This document shows positions 19,806-30,202 of a DNA stretch of 64,000 nt, one piece after another; the stretch's first letter is position 1; each line of letters opens with the position of its first letter. The notes under the pieces are model-generated. The model had not been told where the DNA came from and did no database searches. It saw only the letters and a list, made by a program, of their open reading frames with translations. The DNA comes from Listeria monocytogenes. GTDB taxonomy: Bacteria; Bacillota; Bacilli; Lactobacillales; Listeriaceae. Position numbers and translations under genes: made by a program. Where the stretch lies: positions 1,426,001-1,490,000 of the forward strand of contig NZ_LT906436.1 of assembly GCF_900187225.1 (NCBI RefSeq), written 5' to 3'.

Positions 19806-21686
19806 TTAATCCAATTGGCCGCTGTTTAACTGACGGTTGAGTTGGACAATTTCGAGCATGACGCGAATTTCGTTTTCATTATCGTTTTCACGATTATACG
19901 TTGCTAGTTCTTGCTCAAGTTCTTTTTTCTTTTGTTCTAATTTATAGCGTTTTAGACTTCTAATATAGTCTTCAAACTGGGGTTTACCTTGTTCATCTGG
20001 ACTAATAACCATTTCTAGGCTACTAATAAGTCCTTTCATTGCAGCATCAGGAACACTATCCATGAATTTCGTTGGATCCGCATCATTACCTTCCGCAAAA
20101 TAACCAATTAGATAGGTATAAAGCGCTTCGTAATTATCATGGTAAAACGTCGTATCACCGAGAAGTTGCTTAATTAAAAGAAAGTTATCTCGGCTTTCCA
20201 TCATTGCTTTCATTAGCTGCTGCTCTGAGATTGTATGGGCAGATAACTTTTGGGTTGGCTGCTCAAAAGAAAATAGCATTTCTGTATCTTCTTGAGGCAT
20301 CATCCCCATAAAAGAATCATCTATTGGTGGTTCATTATAACTAGCCATTTGCCTTGATTTTTGACTATTTTTTAGTGATTGCTGTAATTGTTGTTTTAAT
20401 GTTTCTATCGTTAATTCAAATTCATCCGCTAGTTGTTTTAAGTATAATTCACGTTCGACGGCTTGATCCAGTTTTGCAATTTCACGCAAACAATCATCAA
20501 TATAACCAATTTGATCTGTCTCATTCTGTAAATTGCGTTCTTTACGTAAATAATGAATTTTAAAAGCTGTCCAAGTCATTCGTTGTTGCTTATAGACTTC
20601 TTTGAATTTTTCTGGACCACTTGCTCGAATGAAATCATCAGGATCTTTTCCAGCTGGAAGTTGCAAAACAAAAACATCTAAACGATTCCGTTCAACTAGA
20701 AGTGTGCCAGCTTTATAGGCTGCTTCAATTCCAGCCCTGTCACCGTCATAACAAATAATCGCCCGGTTAGTAAGTCGTTTAATTAAATCTGCATGTTCTT
20801 CCGTTAAACTTGTCCCCATCGAAGCCACTGCATTTTGAACACCTGCTTCTTCTGCGGAAATAACATCCATAAATCCTTCCATGAGCGTAATTTCTTCTTG
20901 TTTTCTAATAGCTTGTCTTGCTTCTGAAAAATGAAACAATATTCGTCTTTTATTGAAAACAGGCGTTTCAGGGCTATTTAAATATTTAGGACCATCATCA
21001 CGATCAAATAACCGGCCAGAAAAGGCAATAATTTGTCCACGATCATTCGTAATTGGAAACATAATTCGATTACGAAAACGATCCACCATCTGCCCATCAT
21101 CACGTTCGGATAAAAGTCCAGCTGCACCGGCTAATTGTAAATCCATGCCTCGTTTTTCTAAAAAAGAAGTAATTGTTGCATGGTGATTAGGTGCAAAACC
21201 AATTTGGAAAGTGGTCATCATTTGTTCAGACATACCACGCTCTTTCAAATAAGTTAATGCTGCTGTGCCTTCTTCGGTTTCCATTAAAATATAATGGTAA
21301 AGTTTGGCAGTAAGCTGGTGCATTTCCACCATTTTTGCTGTTTCAGAAGTTTCTTTTGGCAAATTACTTGTATCTCGTTCTTCAGGGAGCTCGATAGCCA
21401 CATCTAAATGACTCATGTCTGCCACTTTTTTTACCGATTCAACAAAAGTGAGTCCGTCATGCTCCATTAGAAAAGAAAAAACATTTCCTCCCTTACCACA
21501 ACCAAAACAATGGAAAATCTGTTTTTCCGGTGATACGGAAAAGGATGGCGTTTTTTCACCGTGGAAAGGACATAAGCCAGAGTAATTTCGTCCCTGCTTT
21601 TTTAATTGGACATAATTACCAATTATATCGACTATATCCGCTTGATTCCGGACTTGATCAATTACTTCTTCAGGAATCCGCGCCAT
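19806..21686 (-). CDS. dnaG: DNA primase
   Basis: Synthesises RNA primers for replication. The 626-aa protein has the CHC2-type zinc finger (C39, H42, C60, C63), a TOPRIM catalytic core (LMEGFMDVISAEEAG, CYDGDRAGIEAA) and a C-terminal helicase-interaction domain. The ATG giving MARIPEEV is chosen for fit to the family; the spacing from GGAG is 12 bases. It lies 19 bases downstream of yqxD and upstream of rpoD. Confidence 0.97.
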   Translation of the reverse strand: MARIPEEVIDQVRNQADIVDIIGNYVQLKKQGRNYSGLCPFHGEKTPSFSVSPEKQIFHCFGCGKGGNVFSFLMEHDGLTFVESVKKVADMSHLDVAIELPEERDTSNLPKETSETAKMVEMHQLTAKLYHYILMETEEGTAALTYLKERGMSEQMMTTFQIGFAPNHHATITSFLEKRGMDLQLAGAAGLLSERDDGQMVDRFRNRIMFPITNDRGQIIAFSGRLFDRDDGPKYLNSPETPVFNKRRILFHFSEARQAIRKQEEITLMEGFMDVISAEEAGVQNAVASMGTSLTEEHADLIKRLTNRAIICYDGDRAGIEAAYKAGTLLVERNRLDVFVLQLPAGKDPDDFIRASGPEKFKEVYKQQRMTWTAFKIHYLRKERNLQNETDQIGYIDDCLREIAKLDQAVERELYLKQLADEFELTIETLKQQLQQSLKNSQKSRQMASYNEPPIDDSFMGMMPQEDTEMLFSFEQPTQKLSAHTISEQQLMKAMMESRDNFLLIKQLLGDTTFYHDNYEALYTYLIGYFAEGNDADPTKFMDSVPDAAMKGLISSLEMVISPDEQGKPQFEDYIRSLKRYKLEQKKKELEQELATYNRENDNENEIRVMLEIVQLNRQLNSGQLD

Positions 21687-21705
21687 GTTGACAGTCAACT
21701 CCTAT

Positions 21706-22155
21706 TTACTTATTTTGCAAAAATGTCGTCAATCGGTCTTTGAAAAGGGAACGATCTTGATCGCTCATTGCTTTTGGACCTTTGCTATATTTGCCTTGTT
21801 GCCTTTCTTTGGCATGTCTATAGCGAATATCTAACATTAATGACATTTCTTCTTCTCGGTAAAGTTCACCGCGATTAGAAAAGACAAATGTGCCTTTTGC
21901 AAGTAGAATGCTAGCTAGGCCAATATCTTGTGTCACGATAATATCGCCTTTTTTGGCTAAATTCATCATTCGCATGTCCGCTGATTCTTTTCCCGTATCA
22001 ACAAAAATCCAGTTCTCTCCATTGGTATTGACAGAGTAATGGTTAAACGAGGCGACAAAAGTAACTTCTAATTGAAATTCTTTTGCTACTTGTTTTATTT
22101 CTGCTTTCACTGGGCAAGCATCTGCATCTACCAAAATTTGTGGCACACATTCCAT
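21706..22155 (-). CDS. yqxD: DUF188 protein (YaiI/YqxD family)
   Basis: Conserved protein of unknown function, 149 aa, with a PIN-like motif pattern: ILVDADACPVK at the start, then DTGKESADMRM and IIVTQDIGLASILLAKG, and a basic C-terminal part. The ATG at 22155 touches the ribosome site (AGAGAGG); an in-frame GTG at 22146 has a 9-base spacer and may be the true start (146 aa). It leads the yqxD-dnaG-rpoD run and lies just after a promoter and hairpin leader. Confidence 0.85.
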   Translation of the reverse strand: MECVPQILVDADACPVKAEIKQVAKEFQLEVTFVASFNHYSVNTNGENWIFVDTGKESADMRMMNLAKKGDIIVTQDIGLASILLAKGTFVFSNRGELYREEEMSLMLDIRYRHAKERQQGKYSKGPKAMSDQDRSLFKDRLTTFLQNK

Positions 22156-22184
22156 CCTCTCTTCAAAATCTATGAAGGCACGTT

Positions 22185-22211
22185 AAAAAACGAGTTTTTC
22201 CACCCGTTTTT
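22185..22211 (-). terminator. Terminator-like hairpin in the yqxD leader
   Basis: On the minus strand a 10-bp stem (22202-22211 with 22186-22195, one G-U pair) with a GGAAAA loop and a run of six T, the last few inside the stem. It lies about 40 bases downstream of the predicted start site and 30 bases before yqxD, so it could end a short RNA or attenuate the operon. Confidence 0.5.
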
Positions 22212-22244
22212 AAAGTAATATGCATAGATTTAGCTTTTTTGTAA

Positions 22245-22314
22245 GCGAATTTAGATTATACGGGAAGATACTAACTTTTACAAGCAGATTTTCCCGTATA
22301 ATATATATATTCGC
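22245..22314. repeat. Nested inverted repeat upstream of yqxD
   Basis: Perfect 12-bp arms (22255-22266 and 22291-22302, sequence ATTATACGGGAA and its complement) around a 24-base loop, flanked by an outer 6-bp pair (GCGAAT at 22245-22250, ATTCGC at 22309-22314). The left arm contains the -10 element of the promoter below, and the loop contains its -35. Confidence 0.75.
22255..22283 (-). promoter_or_regulatory. Strong SigA promoter upstream of yqxD-dnaG-rpoD
   Basis: On the minus strand TTGTAA-N17-TATAAT (-35 at 22278-22283, -10 at 22255-22260). The -10 is consensus and the spacing optimal. Transcription would begin near 22248, giving a leader of about 95 bases. Confidence 0.75.
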
Positions 22315-22335
22315 CACAAAAAGCAAAAGTCCTTC

Positions 22336-23160
22336 TTATAATTCTAAATTTTCATCAACAATTTCACCAATATGGATTAAAATCTCATTTGCAGTCTCTT
22401 CAATGGCTTTATTTGTCACATCTAAGACGAAACAATTAAGTTTGCTCGCTAGTTTATTAAAAATGGCTAGTTCCTCATCAATACGTTGATTACTTGCATA
22501 CGTACCTGCACCAGGCAGACCAATGGAAATTAATCGTTCTTGTCTGATTTTCGTCAATTTTTGTTTGCTGATTTTTAGGCCAATAATTTTTTTCGGATCA
22601 ATTTCAAAAAGTTCATCTGGGATTTGTGCTTCTGGAACGATTGGAATATTAACGATTTTCAAGCCTTTTAGAGCTAAATACTGTGATAAAGGCGTTTTTG
22701 ATGTTCTTGAAATACCAATTAAAACATAATCCGCTTGTAAAATACCTCTTGGATTACGTCCGTCATCATTTTCAACGGCAAATTCGATTGCTGCTACTTT
22801 ATTGAAATACGCTTCATCCATCGAACGAACGCGTCCTGGTTCAGAAAGTGGCTTGATTTTATATGTTTCCTCTAACTGGTTTAAAAGCGGACCAAATAAG
22901 TCGATAATTGGCACACCGAAAGCTTGGGCTGTTTTGTTTAGCTCTTCTCGAACGCTCTCTAGTACAATCGTATGGACGATAATACCATTATTCACGGCCA
23001 CTAAGTCGACAATTTCTTCAATCATATGAGAAGAATCGACGTGGTGAAAACGATGGATAAATTTCGGTGTCTGACCAAATTGACTAAGTGCCGCTCTTGT
23101 CACAAGTTCGGCCGTTTCTCCTGTTGAATCGGAAACCACGTATACGGCTGGTTGAGTCAT
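22336..23160 (-). CDS. yqfL: Pyruvate phosphate dikinase regulatory protein (DUF299 kinase-pyrophosphorylase)
   Basis: Bifunctional enzyme predicted to inactivate pyruvate phosphate dikinase by ADP-dependent phosphorylation and to reactivate it with phosphate. The 274-aa protein has the N-terminal SDSTGETAE motif and the P-loop-like [15 protein letters not shown], both typical of the PDRP family. I chose the ATG at 23160, just after GAGGAGG. It lies 33 bases after glyS, probably on the same transcript. In B. subtilis ccpN precedes yqfL; no ccpN is present here. Its target gene is not in this window. Confidence 0.88.
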
Positions 23161-23193
23161 ACATACTTCCTCCTCTTTGCTCAAATTCTTTCT

Positions 23194-25260
23194 TTATTTT
23201 ACATTAATTTCATCCATTTGAGCAAATTCTTTAATAAAGCTTGCCAATTCGAATAGAAGTGCTAGACGGTTATTTTTCAATTCATCATTATCACTCATAA
23301 CAAGCGTATTATCAAAATAAGCATCAATTGTTGTTCGTAAATCCGCAAAAGCTTTTAATCGTTCAATAATGGTTAGACCGGCATAATCGAATTTCAGTTT
23401 TTCTAATTTATCAAAGAGAGCTTGTTCGTATTCATTTTCAAATAACGCTGGATCAACTTCCACGCCATCTTCATATTTTTTAGCAATTTTTACGACACGA
23501 CTAAGTGCTTCAATCGTTGGACGGAACCATTCAGCCTCTGCATGTTCATTTAGAATTTGCGCCCGATCGATAAGTTGCGGAATCACATTAGGGTCTCCGC
23601 CGATAACAGCATCAATAATATCATGACGAATATGGTGCCCTTGTAGAATAACACGTAGGCGATTTTTCAAGAAAGTCTGTACTTCTTTCTTAACATCTGC
23701 GTCTGGTAATTCTGTAGAGCCTTCTGCACGTTCCATATCCACAATTCGGGAAATAACTTCTAGCATTGGGATATTCCAACCGTTTGCTTGGATAATACGC
23801 ATCGCTCCGAAAGCACTACGGCGTAAACCAAATGGATCAGCGGAACCAGTTGGAACAATGTTCACGCAGAAAAATCCGATAAGTGTTTCTAATTTATCTG
23901 CAATAGCAATTAAAGAACCTAAATCTGTTTGTGGTAATTCACCTTCCGCTGAGTTTGGCAAATAATGTTCGCGAATAGCAGTTGCGATTGCAGGTTTTTC
24001 ACCTTGTAATAAGGCATACTTCTCACCCATTAACCCTTGTAGTTCAGGGAATTCACCGACAATGTTTGTCACTAAATCGAATTTATAAATATTCGTTAAA
24101 CGGATAATATCTTGTTTATCTTCTTCTTGCCAATCTAGGTAGTCCGCAAGCATTAAAGCTACTTTTTGAACACGTTTCATTTTCTCTGTTAATGTACCTA
24201 ATTTTTCATGGAAAACGATATTTTGAAGTTTAGCAACTGCTTCGTCAATCGTCATTTTTAAATCTTCTTGATAGAAGAAATCAGCGTCTGACAAACGAGC
24301 GCGTAACACTTTTTCGTTTCCTCGGGCTACTGTATCTAGGTTTTCATGATTCCCATTACGCACTGTAACAAAATGAGGTAAGAGCTCGTCTTCTTGGCTA
24401 AATACAGGGAAATAACGTTGGTGTTCTTTCATTGTGGTGATTAACACTTCTTCCGGTAGCTCTAAATATTCTTTTTCAAAATTACCAGATAAAACAGTTG
24501 GATATTCAACCAGATTTGTGACTTCTTCTAGCAAGTCATCGTCTTCTTTAATTTGCCAATTTTCCATTGATTCCAGTTCGCGTAATTGTTCTACAATTGC
24601 TTGTTTACGTTCTTCAGCATTAACAACTACGAATTGTTCTAGTAATGCATTTGGATAGTCACTAGGCTGTTTAATCGTAGCTGATTTCCCTAAGAAACGG
24701 TGGCCTCGCGATGTGTTGCTTGTTGCCACTCCAGTAATTTCAAATGGAATAATTTCTTCACCAAACATAGCAATCAGCCATTTAATCGGGCGAATGTAAC
24801 GTAAATCATTACTACCCCAGTGCATGCTTACAGGGAAAGTCATGCTAGTTACCACTTTTTCTAAGCTTGGTAGTAAGGCGCTTGTTTTTTCGCCGATTAC
24901 TTCTTTTTTAATATAGATGTATTCAACACCTTTAATGTCACGGAAAGTAAGATCGGCGGGGTCAACTTTTTGACTTTTTGCAAAACCTAGTGCAGCTTTT
25001 GACCAATTGCCTTCTTCATCCAAAGCAATTTTTTTCGCTGGACCTTTTGCTTCTTCTACACGGTTTGCTTGTTCTTCTGCCATTGCTTCCACAAGTACAG
25101 TTAAGCGTCTTGGTGTCGAATAGGTTTTAATTTCGCCAAACTCAATTTTATTTTCAGTTAACCAGTCCGTTACACGTTTTTCTAATTGTAAAACAGAACT
25201 AGACACATATTGTGCAGGCATTTCTTCTAAACCAATTTCTAATAAAAAGTCTTTACTCAT
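23194..25260 (-). CDS. glyS: Glycyl-tRNA synthetase beta subunit
   Basis: Beta chain of the alpha2-beta2 glycyl-tRNA synthetase, binding tRNA. The 688-aa protein opens with [13 protein letters not shown], the family signature, and ends in an anticodon-binding DALR-like region ([21 protein letters not shown] is the conserved central block). The ATG at 25260 follows GGGAGG and overlaps the end of glyQ by 8 bases. Regulated with glyQ by the T-box at 26177-26393. Confidence 0.96.
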   Translation of the reverse strand: MSKDFLLEIGLEEMPAQYVSSSVLQLEKRVTDWLTENKIEFGEIKTYSTPRRLTVLVEAMAEEQANRVEEAKGPAKKIALDEEGNWSKAALGFAKSQKVDPADLTFRDIKGVEYIYIKKEVIGEKTSALLPSLEKVVTSMTFPVSMHWGSNDLRYIRPIKWLIAMFGEEIIPFEITGVATSNTSRGHRFLGKSATIKQPSDYPNALLEQFVVVNAEERKQAIVEQLRELESMENWQIKEDDDLLEEVTNLVEYPTVLSGNFEKEYLELPEEVLITTMKEHQRYFPVFSQEDELLPHFVTVRNGNHENLDTVARGNEKVLRARLSDADFFYQEDLKMTIDEAVAKLQNIVFHEKLGTLTEKMKRVQKVALMLADYLDWQEEDKQDIIRLTNIYKFDLVTNIVGEFPELQGLMGEKYALLQGEKPAIATAIREHYLPNSAEGELPQTDLGSLIAIADKLETLIGFFCVNIVPTGSADPFGLRRSAFGAMRIIQANGWNIPMLEVISRIVDMERAEGSTELPDADVKKEVQTFLKNRLRVILQGHHIRHDIIDAVIGGDPNVIPQLIDRAQILNEHAEAEWFRPTIEALSRVVKIAKKYEDGVEVDPALFENEYEQALFDKLEKLKFDYAGLTIIERLKAFADLRTTIDAYFDNTLVMSDNDELKNNRLALLFELASFIKEFAQMDEINVK

Positions 25261-26143
25261 GACGTTTTCCTCCCTCTTCTTTGAGTAATGGGAAGCCCAA
25301 TTTTTCTCGTGATTCATAAAATGTTTTCGCGATACGTCTTGCTAAGTTTCTGATTCGGCCAATATACTGCGCACGTTCGGTAACGGAAACAACCCCGCGA
25401 GCATCTAAAAGGTTAAAAGTATGCGAACATTTTAATACGTAATCATATGCTGGGAAAACAAGACCGTCTTGCATTTGGCGAGTGGCTTCTCTTTCATATG
25501 TGTCGAAAAGCGTTAACAACATATCTGTGTTCGAAGTTTCAAATGCATATGTCGAGTTTTCGAATTCTGCTTGGAAGAAAATATCGCGGTAACTAATGCC
25601 TTCTGTCCATTCTAAATCAAATACATTCTCTTTATCTTGAATATAACTTGCTAAACGTTCTACACCATACGTGATTTCGGAAGTAACAGGGAAACATTCT
25701 AAACCACCTACTTGTTGGAAATAAGTGAATTGAGTAATTTCCATTCCATCTAACCATACTTCCCAACCAAGACCCGCACAGCCAAGGGATGGATTCTCCC
25801 AGTTATCCTCTACAAAACGGATATCATGTTCTAACGGATTAATACCTAATTTTTCTAAAGAACCTAGGTAAAGCTCTTGAATATTGTCAGGAGAAGGCTT
25901 CATCACTACTTGAAATTGGTGATGTTGGAATAATCTGTTTGGATTTTCTCCGTAACGACCATCAGCAGGACGACGCGACGGCTCTACGTAACCCGCTTTC
26001 CACGGCTCTGGACCAATTGCTTTTAAGAAAGTATACGGGCTCATTGTGCCCGCACCTTTTTCCACATCATACGATTGCAACATGATACAACCTTGCTCGG
26101 ACCAATAATCTTGTAATGTTCTAATCATTGTTTGTAAATTCAT
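25253..26143 (-). CDS. glyQ: Glycyl-tRNA synthetase alpha subunit
   Basis: Catalytic alpha chain that activates glycine. The 296-aa protein starts [14 protein letters not shown] and carries the class II motifs: [41 protein letters not shown] and [10 protein letters not shown]. The ATG at 26143 is preceded by TTGGAGG. It is the first gene behind the glycine T-box and overlaps glyS by 8 bases. Confidence 0.97.
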   Translation of the reverse strand: MNLQTMIRTLQDYWSEQGCIMLQSYDVEKGAGTMSPYTFLKAIGPEPWKAGYVEPSRRPADGRYGENPNRLFQHHQFQVVMKPSPDNIQELYLGSLEKLGINPLEHDIRFVEDNWENPSLGCAGLGWEVWLDGMEITQFTYFQQVGGLECFPVTSEITYGVERLASYIQDKENVFDLEWTEGISYRDIFFQAEFENSTYAFETSNTDMLLTLFDTYEREATRQMQDGLVFPAYDYVLKCSHTFNLLDARGVVSVTERAQYIGRIRNLARRIAKTFYESREKLGFPLLKEEGGKRHE

Positions 26144-26176
26144 TGCTTCCACCTCCAAAAATAATTCAGCCAATAT

Positions 26177-26393
26177 AAAAACTCTCGTCTCTATATGCTG
26201 ATTTAAAGCATATAGGGACGAGAGTTAGCTCGCGGTTCCACCCTATTTGGAATTAAACAATTCCCACCTTGATTTCGCTGTACTCCAGAACGCCTTCACA
26301 AAAAGTTAAATATTCGGCTCCCACCAAACCCGAACTCGCTAAAAATAGAGCTTTTTGTTACTATTTTCCTTCAACGCACCTATTAGTTGATAT
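26177..26393 (-). promoter_or_regulatory. T-box riboswitch (glycine) controlling glyQ-glyS
   Basis: Leader RNA that senses uncharged tRNA-Gly. On the minus strand the conserved T-box AGGGTGGAACCGCG is at 26231-26244. It is followed by a 20-bp terminator stem (26207-26226 with 26180-26199) and a T-run. The UGGA bulge fits the NCCA end of tRNA-Gly with U at the discriminator. A GGC at 26292-26294 is a candidate specifier codon, not proven from a fold. The stem I region spans about 26270-26390. Confidence 0.93.
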
Positions 26394-26398
26394 ATTAA

Positions 26399-26427
26399 AA
26401 GATACTGTATTTTTGCTAAAAAGTCAA
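26399..26427 (-). promoter_or_regulatory. Promoter of the glyQS T-box leader
   Basis: On the minus strand TTGACT-N17-TATCTT (-35 at 26422-26427, -10 at 26399-26404). The -35 overlaps the recO stop codon. Confidence 0.7.
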
Positions 26428-27191
26428 TCATCGCTATCTTTTTTTAACATATTTTCCCATTTGTCCATTTCTCGTATAAATTTCCTGCTTTTTAAATACA
26501 AACCAGAATATTCATCGTAGTAAGTATCAATTGCTTTTTGAAGCCAGTCTTTTGTTTCTTGCTTTACATCAATGTTGCCAAGTCTATCCAATTGAAAAAT
26601 GAAAAACAGGCGTAAAAGCTTTACGACATTTTCCGGCAAATGCATTCTGTACCGATCTTTCTCAAAACAGCGATGACAAATAATACCATTACTGCTTGTC
26701 GAAAAATCAAAATGTCCAGTTGTTTCGCCGCAAATAGCACATTTATCCATCGTTGGATAAAGACCGAGCACAGGCAACATTTTCATTTCATATATTTGAG
26801 TAAGGATTTGCGGATCATAACCTTCGTCGATATCTCGTAAAATTTGAAAAGTTAATTCGTATAGATACGGATTCGGTTGACGTTCTTCTGTTGCTTTATC
26901 CAACAATTCGCAAACATAGGTCGCATAAGCAGTCATAAAAATATCTTGCTGAATAGAGGAGAATGTTTCTATTACTTCTCCTTGTTGAAGTGTGCCGAGT
27001 CCATTACCTCCGAAGAAAGTAAAATAACCATTCGTAAATAGTTGTGTTACTGCAGCCAATCTGCTTTTCGTTTTTTTTGCCCCGCGAGCTACCACACCAA
27101 TTTTTCCGAATTCACGTGTATACATTCGGACAATTTTATCTGATTCACGGTAACTCGTTTGTCGTATCACGATTCCTTCGCATTTCTCCAT
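26424..27191 (-). CDS. recO: DNA repair protein RecO
   Basis: Loads RecA on SSB-coated DNA in the RecFOR pathway. The 255-aa protein has an N-terminal OB fold (EGIVIRQTSYRESDKIV, GKIGVVARGAKKTKS) and a helical C-terminal half with a four-Cys zinc finger (CAIC...CHRC). ATG after GGGAGGGG. Its stop codon lies inside the -35 of the T-box promoter. Followed directly by glyQS with no terminator. Confidence 0.95.
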   Translation of the reverse strand: MEKCEGIVIRQTSYRESDKIVRMYTREFGKIGVVARGAKKTKSRLAAVTQLFTNGYFTFFGGNGLGTLQQGEVIETFSSIQQDIFMTAYATYVCELLDKATEERQPNPYLYELTFQILRDIDEGYDPQILTQIYEMKMLPVLGLYPTMDKCAICGETTGHFDFSTSSNGIICHRCFEKDRYRMHLPENVVKLLRLFFIFQLDRLGNIDVKQETKDWLQKAIDTYYDEYSGLYLKSRKFIREMDKWENMLKKDSDD

Positions 27192-27220
27192 GTGGCACCC
27201 CTCCCTTTTTTACACGTCTT

Positions 27221-27250
27221 ATTATAACATTTTCTTAACGATTATGTCTT
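27221..27250 (-). promoter_or_regulatory. Putative promoter of recO
   Basis: On the minus strand AAGACA-N18-TATAAT, 30 bases before the recO ATG. The -10 is consensus. Confidence 0.55.
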
Positions 27251-27327
27251 TTTATATTTTTTGCTATCTTTCCACGTATGCCTATTGTAAAATAGAGAAA
27301 AAGGTAAGTCAGAGAGGATTTTTTACT

Positions 27328-27957
27328 ATGGGTATGTTACTTATATTATTAGTTAGCTTATTTATACTCACATTCATAGGAGTTGTTGTGGGGATTATTT
27401 TGCTTATTGTAAGAAAAGAGAAATGGGCGGGCATTATTGTTGCGGGATTATCCGTGGGAATCGGCTTTTTAGTATTAGTAGCTGGACTCAATATAACGAC
27501 GATTAAATTATTTGAAGGATTTAATAACCCTCTTTCTATTCATAATTACAATTCGAGCAATGACCCATTTACAAATGATTATTCAGAAGACTATGATGAT
27601 GATTACTATGACGACTACATAGACGTAAGTTACGGAGAATCTGTTGAGATAGAAAATGATAGTACGGTTACCATTTATAAACCTGAGCTGTTCCAAATAA
27701 AGGAAAGCTACGATATTTATAAAGTAAAAGTGAAATACGCAAATACAAGTTCTGATCCAATAAGCTTCTATTCCGAAGACATTGCGCTTTATGATAATGC
27801 GGATGATGATTATGGCCAACAAATTACAGAAGAAGGCTTTGAAGGAGAAATTCAACCTGGTGAGACGAAAGAATTAACGCTTTACTATGAAGTGTATAAC
27901 CTTGGACCATATGACGTAGAATATGATAACTATAACTGGACTACAAGTAAAGAATAA
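27328..27957 (+). CDS. Hypothetical two-helix membrane protein with acidic linker and Ig-like C-terminal region
   Basis: A 209-aa protein I do not recognise with certainty. Two hydrophobic segments (about residues 3-28 and 34-55) are followed by a D/Y-rich linker (about 84-99) and a C-terminal half of short beta-type segments (SVEIENDSTVTIYKPE, YKVKVKYANTSSDPISF, EIQPGETKELTLYYEV). That layout resembles DUF4352-type extracytoplasmic Ig-like domains. GAGAGGA precedes the ATG by 9 bases. It is on the plus strand between minus-strand recO and era, where B. subtilis has small yqzL. It has its own strong terminator. Function unknown. Confidence 0.75.
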   Translation: MGMLLILLVSLFILTFIGVVVGIILLIVRKEKWAGIIVAGLSVGIGFLVLVAGLNITTIKLFEGFNNPLSIHNYNSSNDPFTNDYSEDYDDDYYDDYIDVSYGESVEIENDSTVTIYKPELFQIKESYDIYKVKVKYANTSSDPISFYSEDIALYDNADDDYGQQITEEGFEGEIQPGETKELTLYYEVYNLGPYDVEYDNYNWTTSKE

Positions 27958-27959
27958 TT

Positions 27960-28005
27960 AAAAAAGCATCTGGCGCACAACTCCAATTGTGCGCCAGATG
28001 CTTTT

Positions 28006-28007
<2 letters not shown>
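27960..28007. terminator. Bidirectional terminator between the hypothetical gene and era
   Basis: A 21-bp perfect stem (27960-27980 with 27987-28007), six-base loop, A-run and T-run outside. The era stop codon overlaps its end. Confidence 0.92.
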
Positions 28008-29303
<1,296 letters not shown>

Positions 29304-29327
29304 TTACCAAGTCACAATCCCTTCTTT

Positions 29328-29717
29328 TTATAAAAACATCTGGCAAAAGTATGGTATGAATATTATTAGTCCAATAAAACTTGCTACAATTGCTGCTAAC
29401 AGTACCGCTCCAGCAGCAACATCCTTTGCTTTTTTCGCTTCATCAATGTATTGCTCTGTCGCCACATCTACCGCTCGTTCAATCGCTGTGTTCACCATCT
29501 CTAGCGTTAACACACCAAAAATAGAAAGAATTAATAAAATCCATTCAGATTTAGTTACATGAAAGAAAAAGCCGCAAATAATAACTGCAAGAGCTGCAAA
29601 AGTATGAAATCTCATATTTCGTTCTTCTAAAAAAGCAGTTTTTAGTCCAGTAAAAGCATGATGAAAAGATTCTGCATAATTTTTACTACGTTTGTATTTT
29701 CTATCTTTCAAGTCCAT
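29328..29717 (-). CDS. dgkA: Undecaprenol/diacylglycerol kinase family protein
   Basis: Membrane kinase of the DgkA family. In Gram-positive bacteria it mainly phosphorylates undecaprenol, recycling the lipid carrier for the cell wall. The 129-aa protein has three hydrophobic segments, the amphipathic start ([12 protein letters not shown]), and the active-site motif [13 protein letters not shown] chose the ATG at 29717, inside the end of ybeY (17-base overlap); an ATG two codons upstream is possible. Confidence 0.92.
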
Positions 29718-30186
29718 AAGCATCCAACACTTCTTTTTGTAAGCCAAACATGACTTTCTCTTCGTCAGGCTCCATATGATCATACCCAAGCAAGTGCAGT
29801 AATCCATGAACTGCTAAGAAACCTAATTCTCTTGCTTTTGTATGTCCGTAATCTTTGGCTTGCTCTTCTGCTTTTTCAGTCGAAATAATAATATCACCAA
29901 GCATGCGAGGCGTTTCAAGATCAAATTCGCCCCAATCAATCTCTGTTTCCCCGTCGCCCATTTCTTCCAGCGCGAACGAAATAACATCAGTTGCTTGATC
30001 TTTATCCCGATATTCTCGGTTAATCTCGCGAATACCTTCATTCGTTGTAAAAGTGAGTGACAGCTCTGTCCCTTGCTCGATTTTTAAATATTCAGCAGCA
30101 AATTGTAAAATATTTTCAACTAGCTGTTTATCTTCATCAAGTAAATTCTTGGTTTCGTCTAGTAAATCAATTTCTAAGACCGTCAT
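29701..30186 (-). CDS. ybeY: Endoribonuclease YbeY
   Basis: Metal-dependent RNase for 16S rRNA 3' end maturation and ribosome quality control. The 161-aa protein has the zinc motif H-x3-H-x5-H in [13 protein letters not shown]. The ATG at 30186 follows TAGGAGG. It lies 16 bases after pgpH and overlaps dgkA. Order ybeY-dgkA-cdd-era equals B. subtilis yqfG-dgkA-cdd-era. Confidence 0.95.
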
Positions 30187-30202
30187 CTTTTGCCCTCCTA
30201 TT

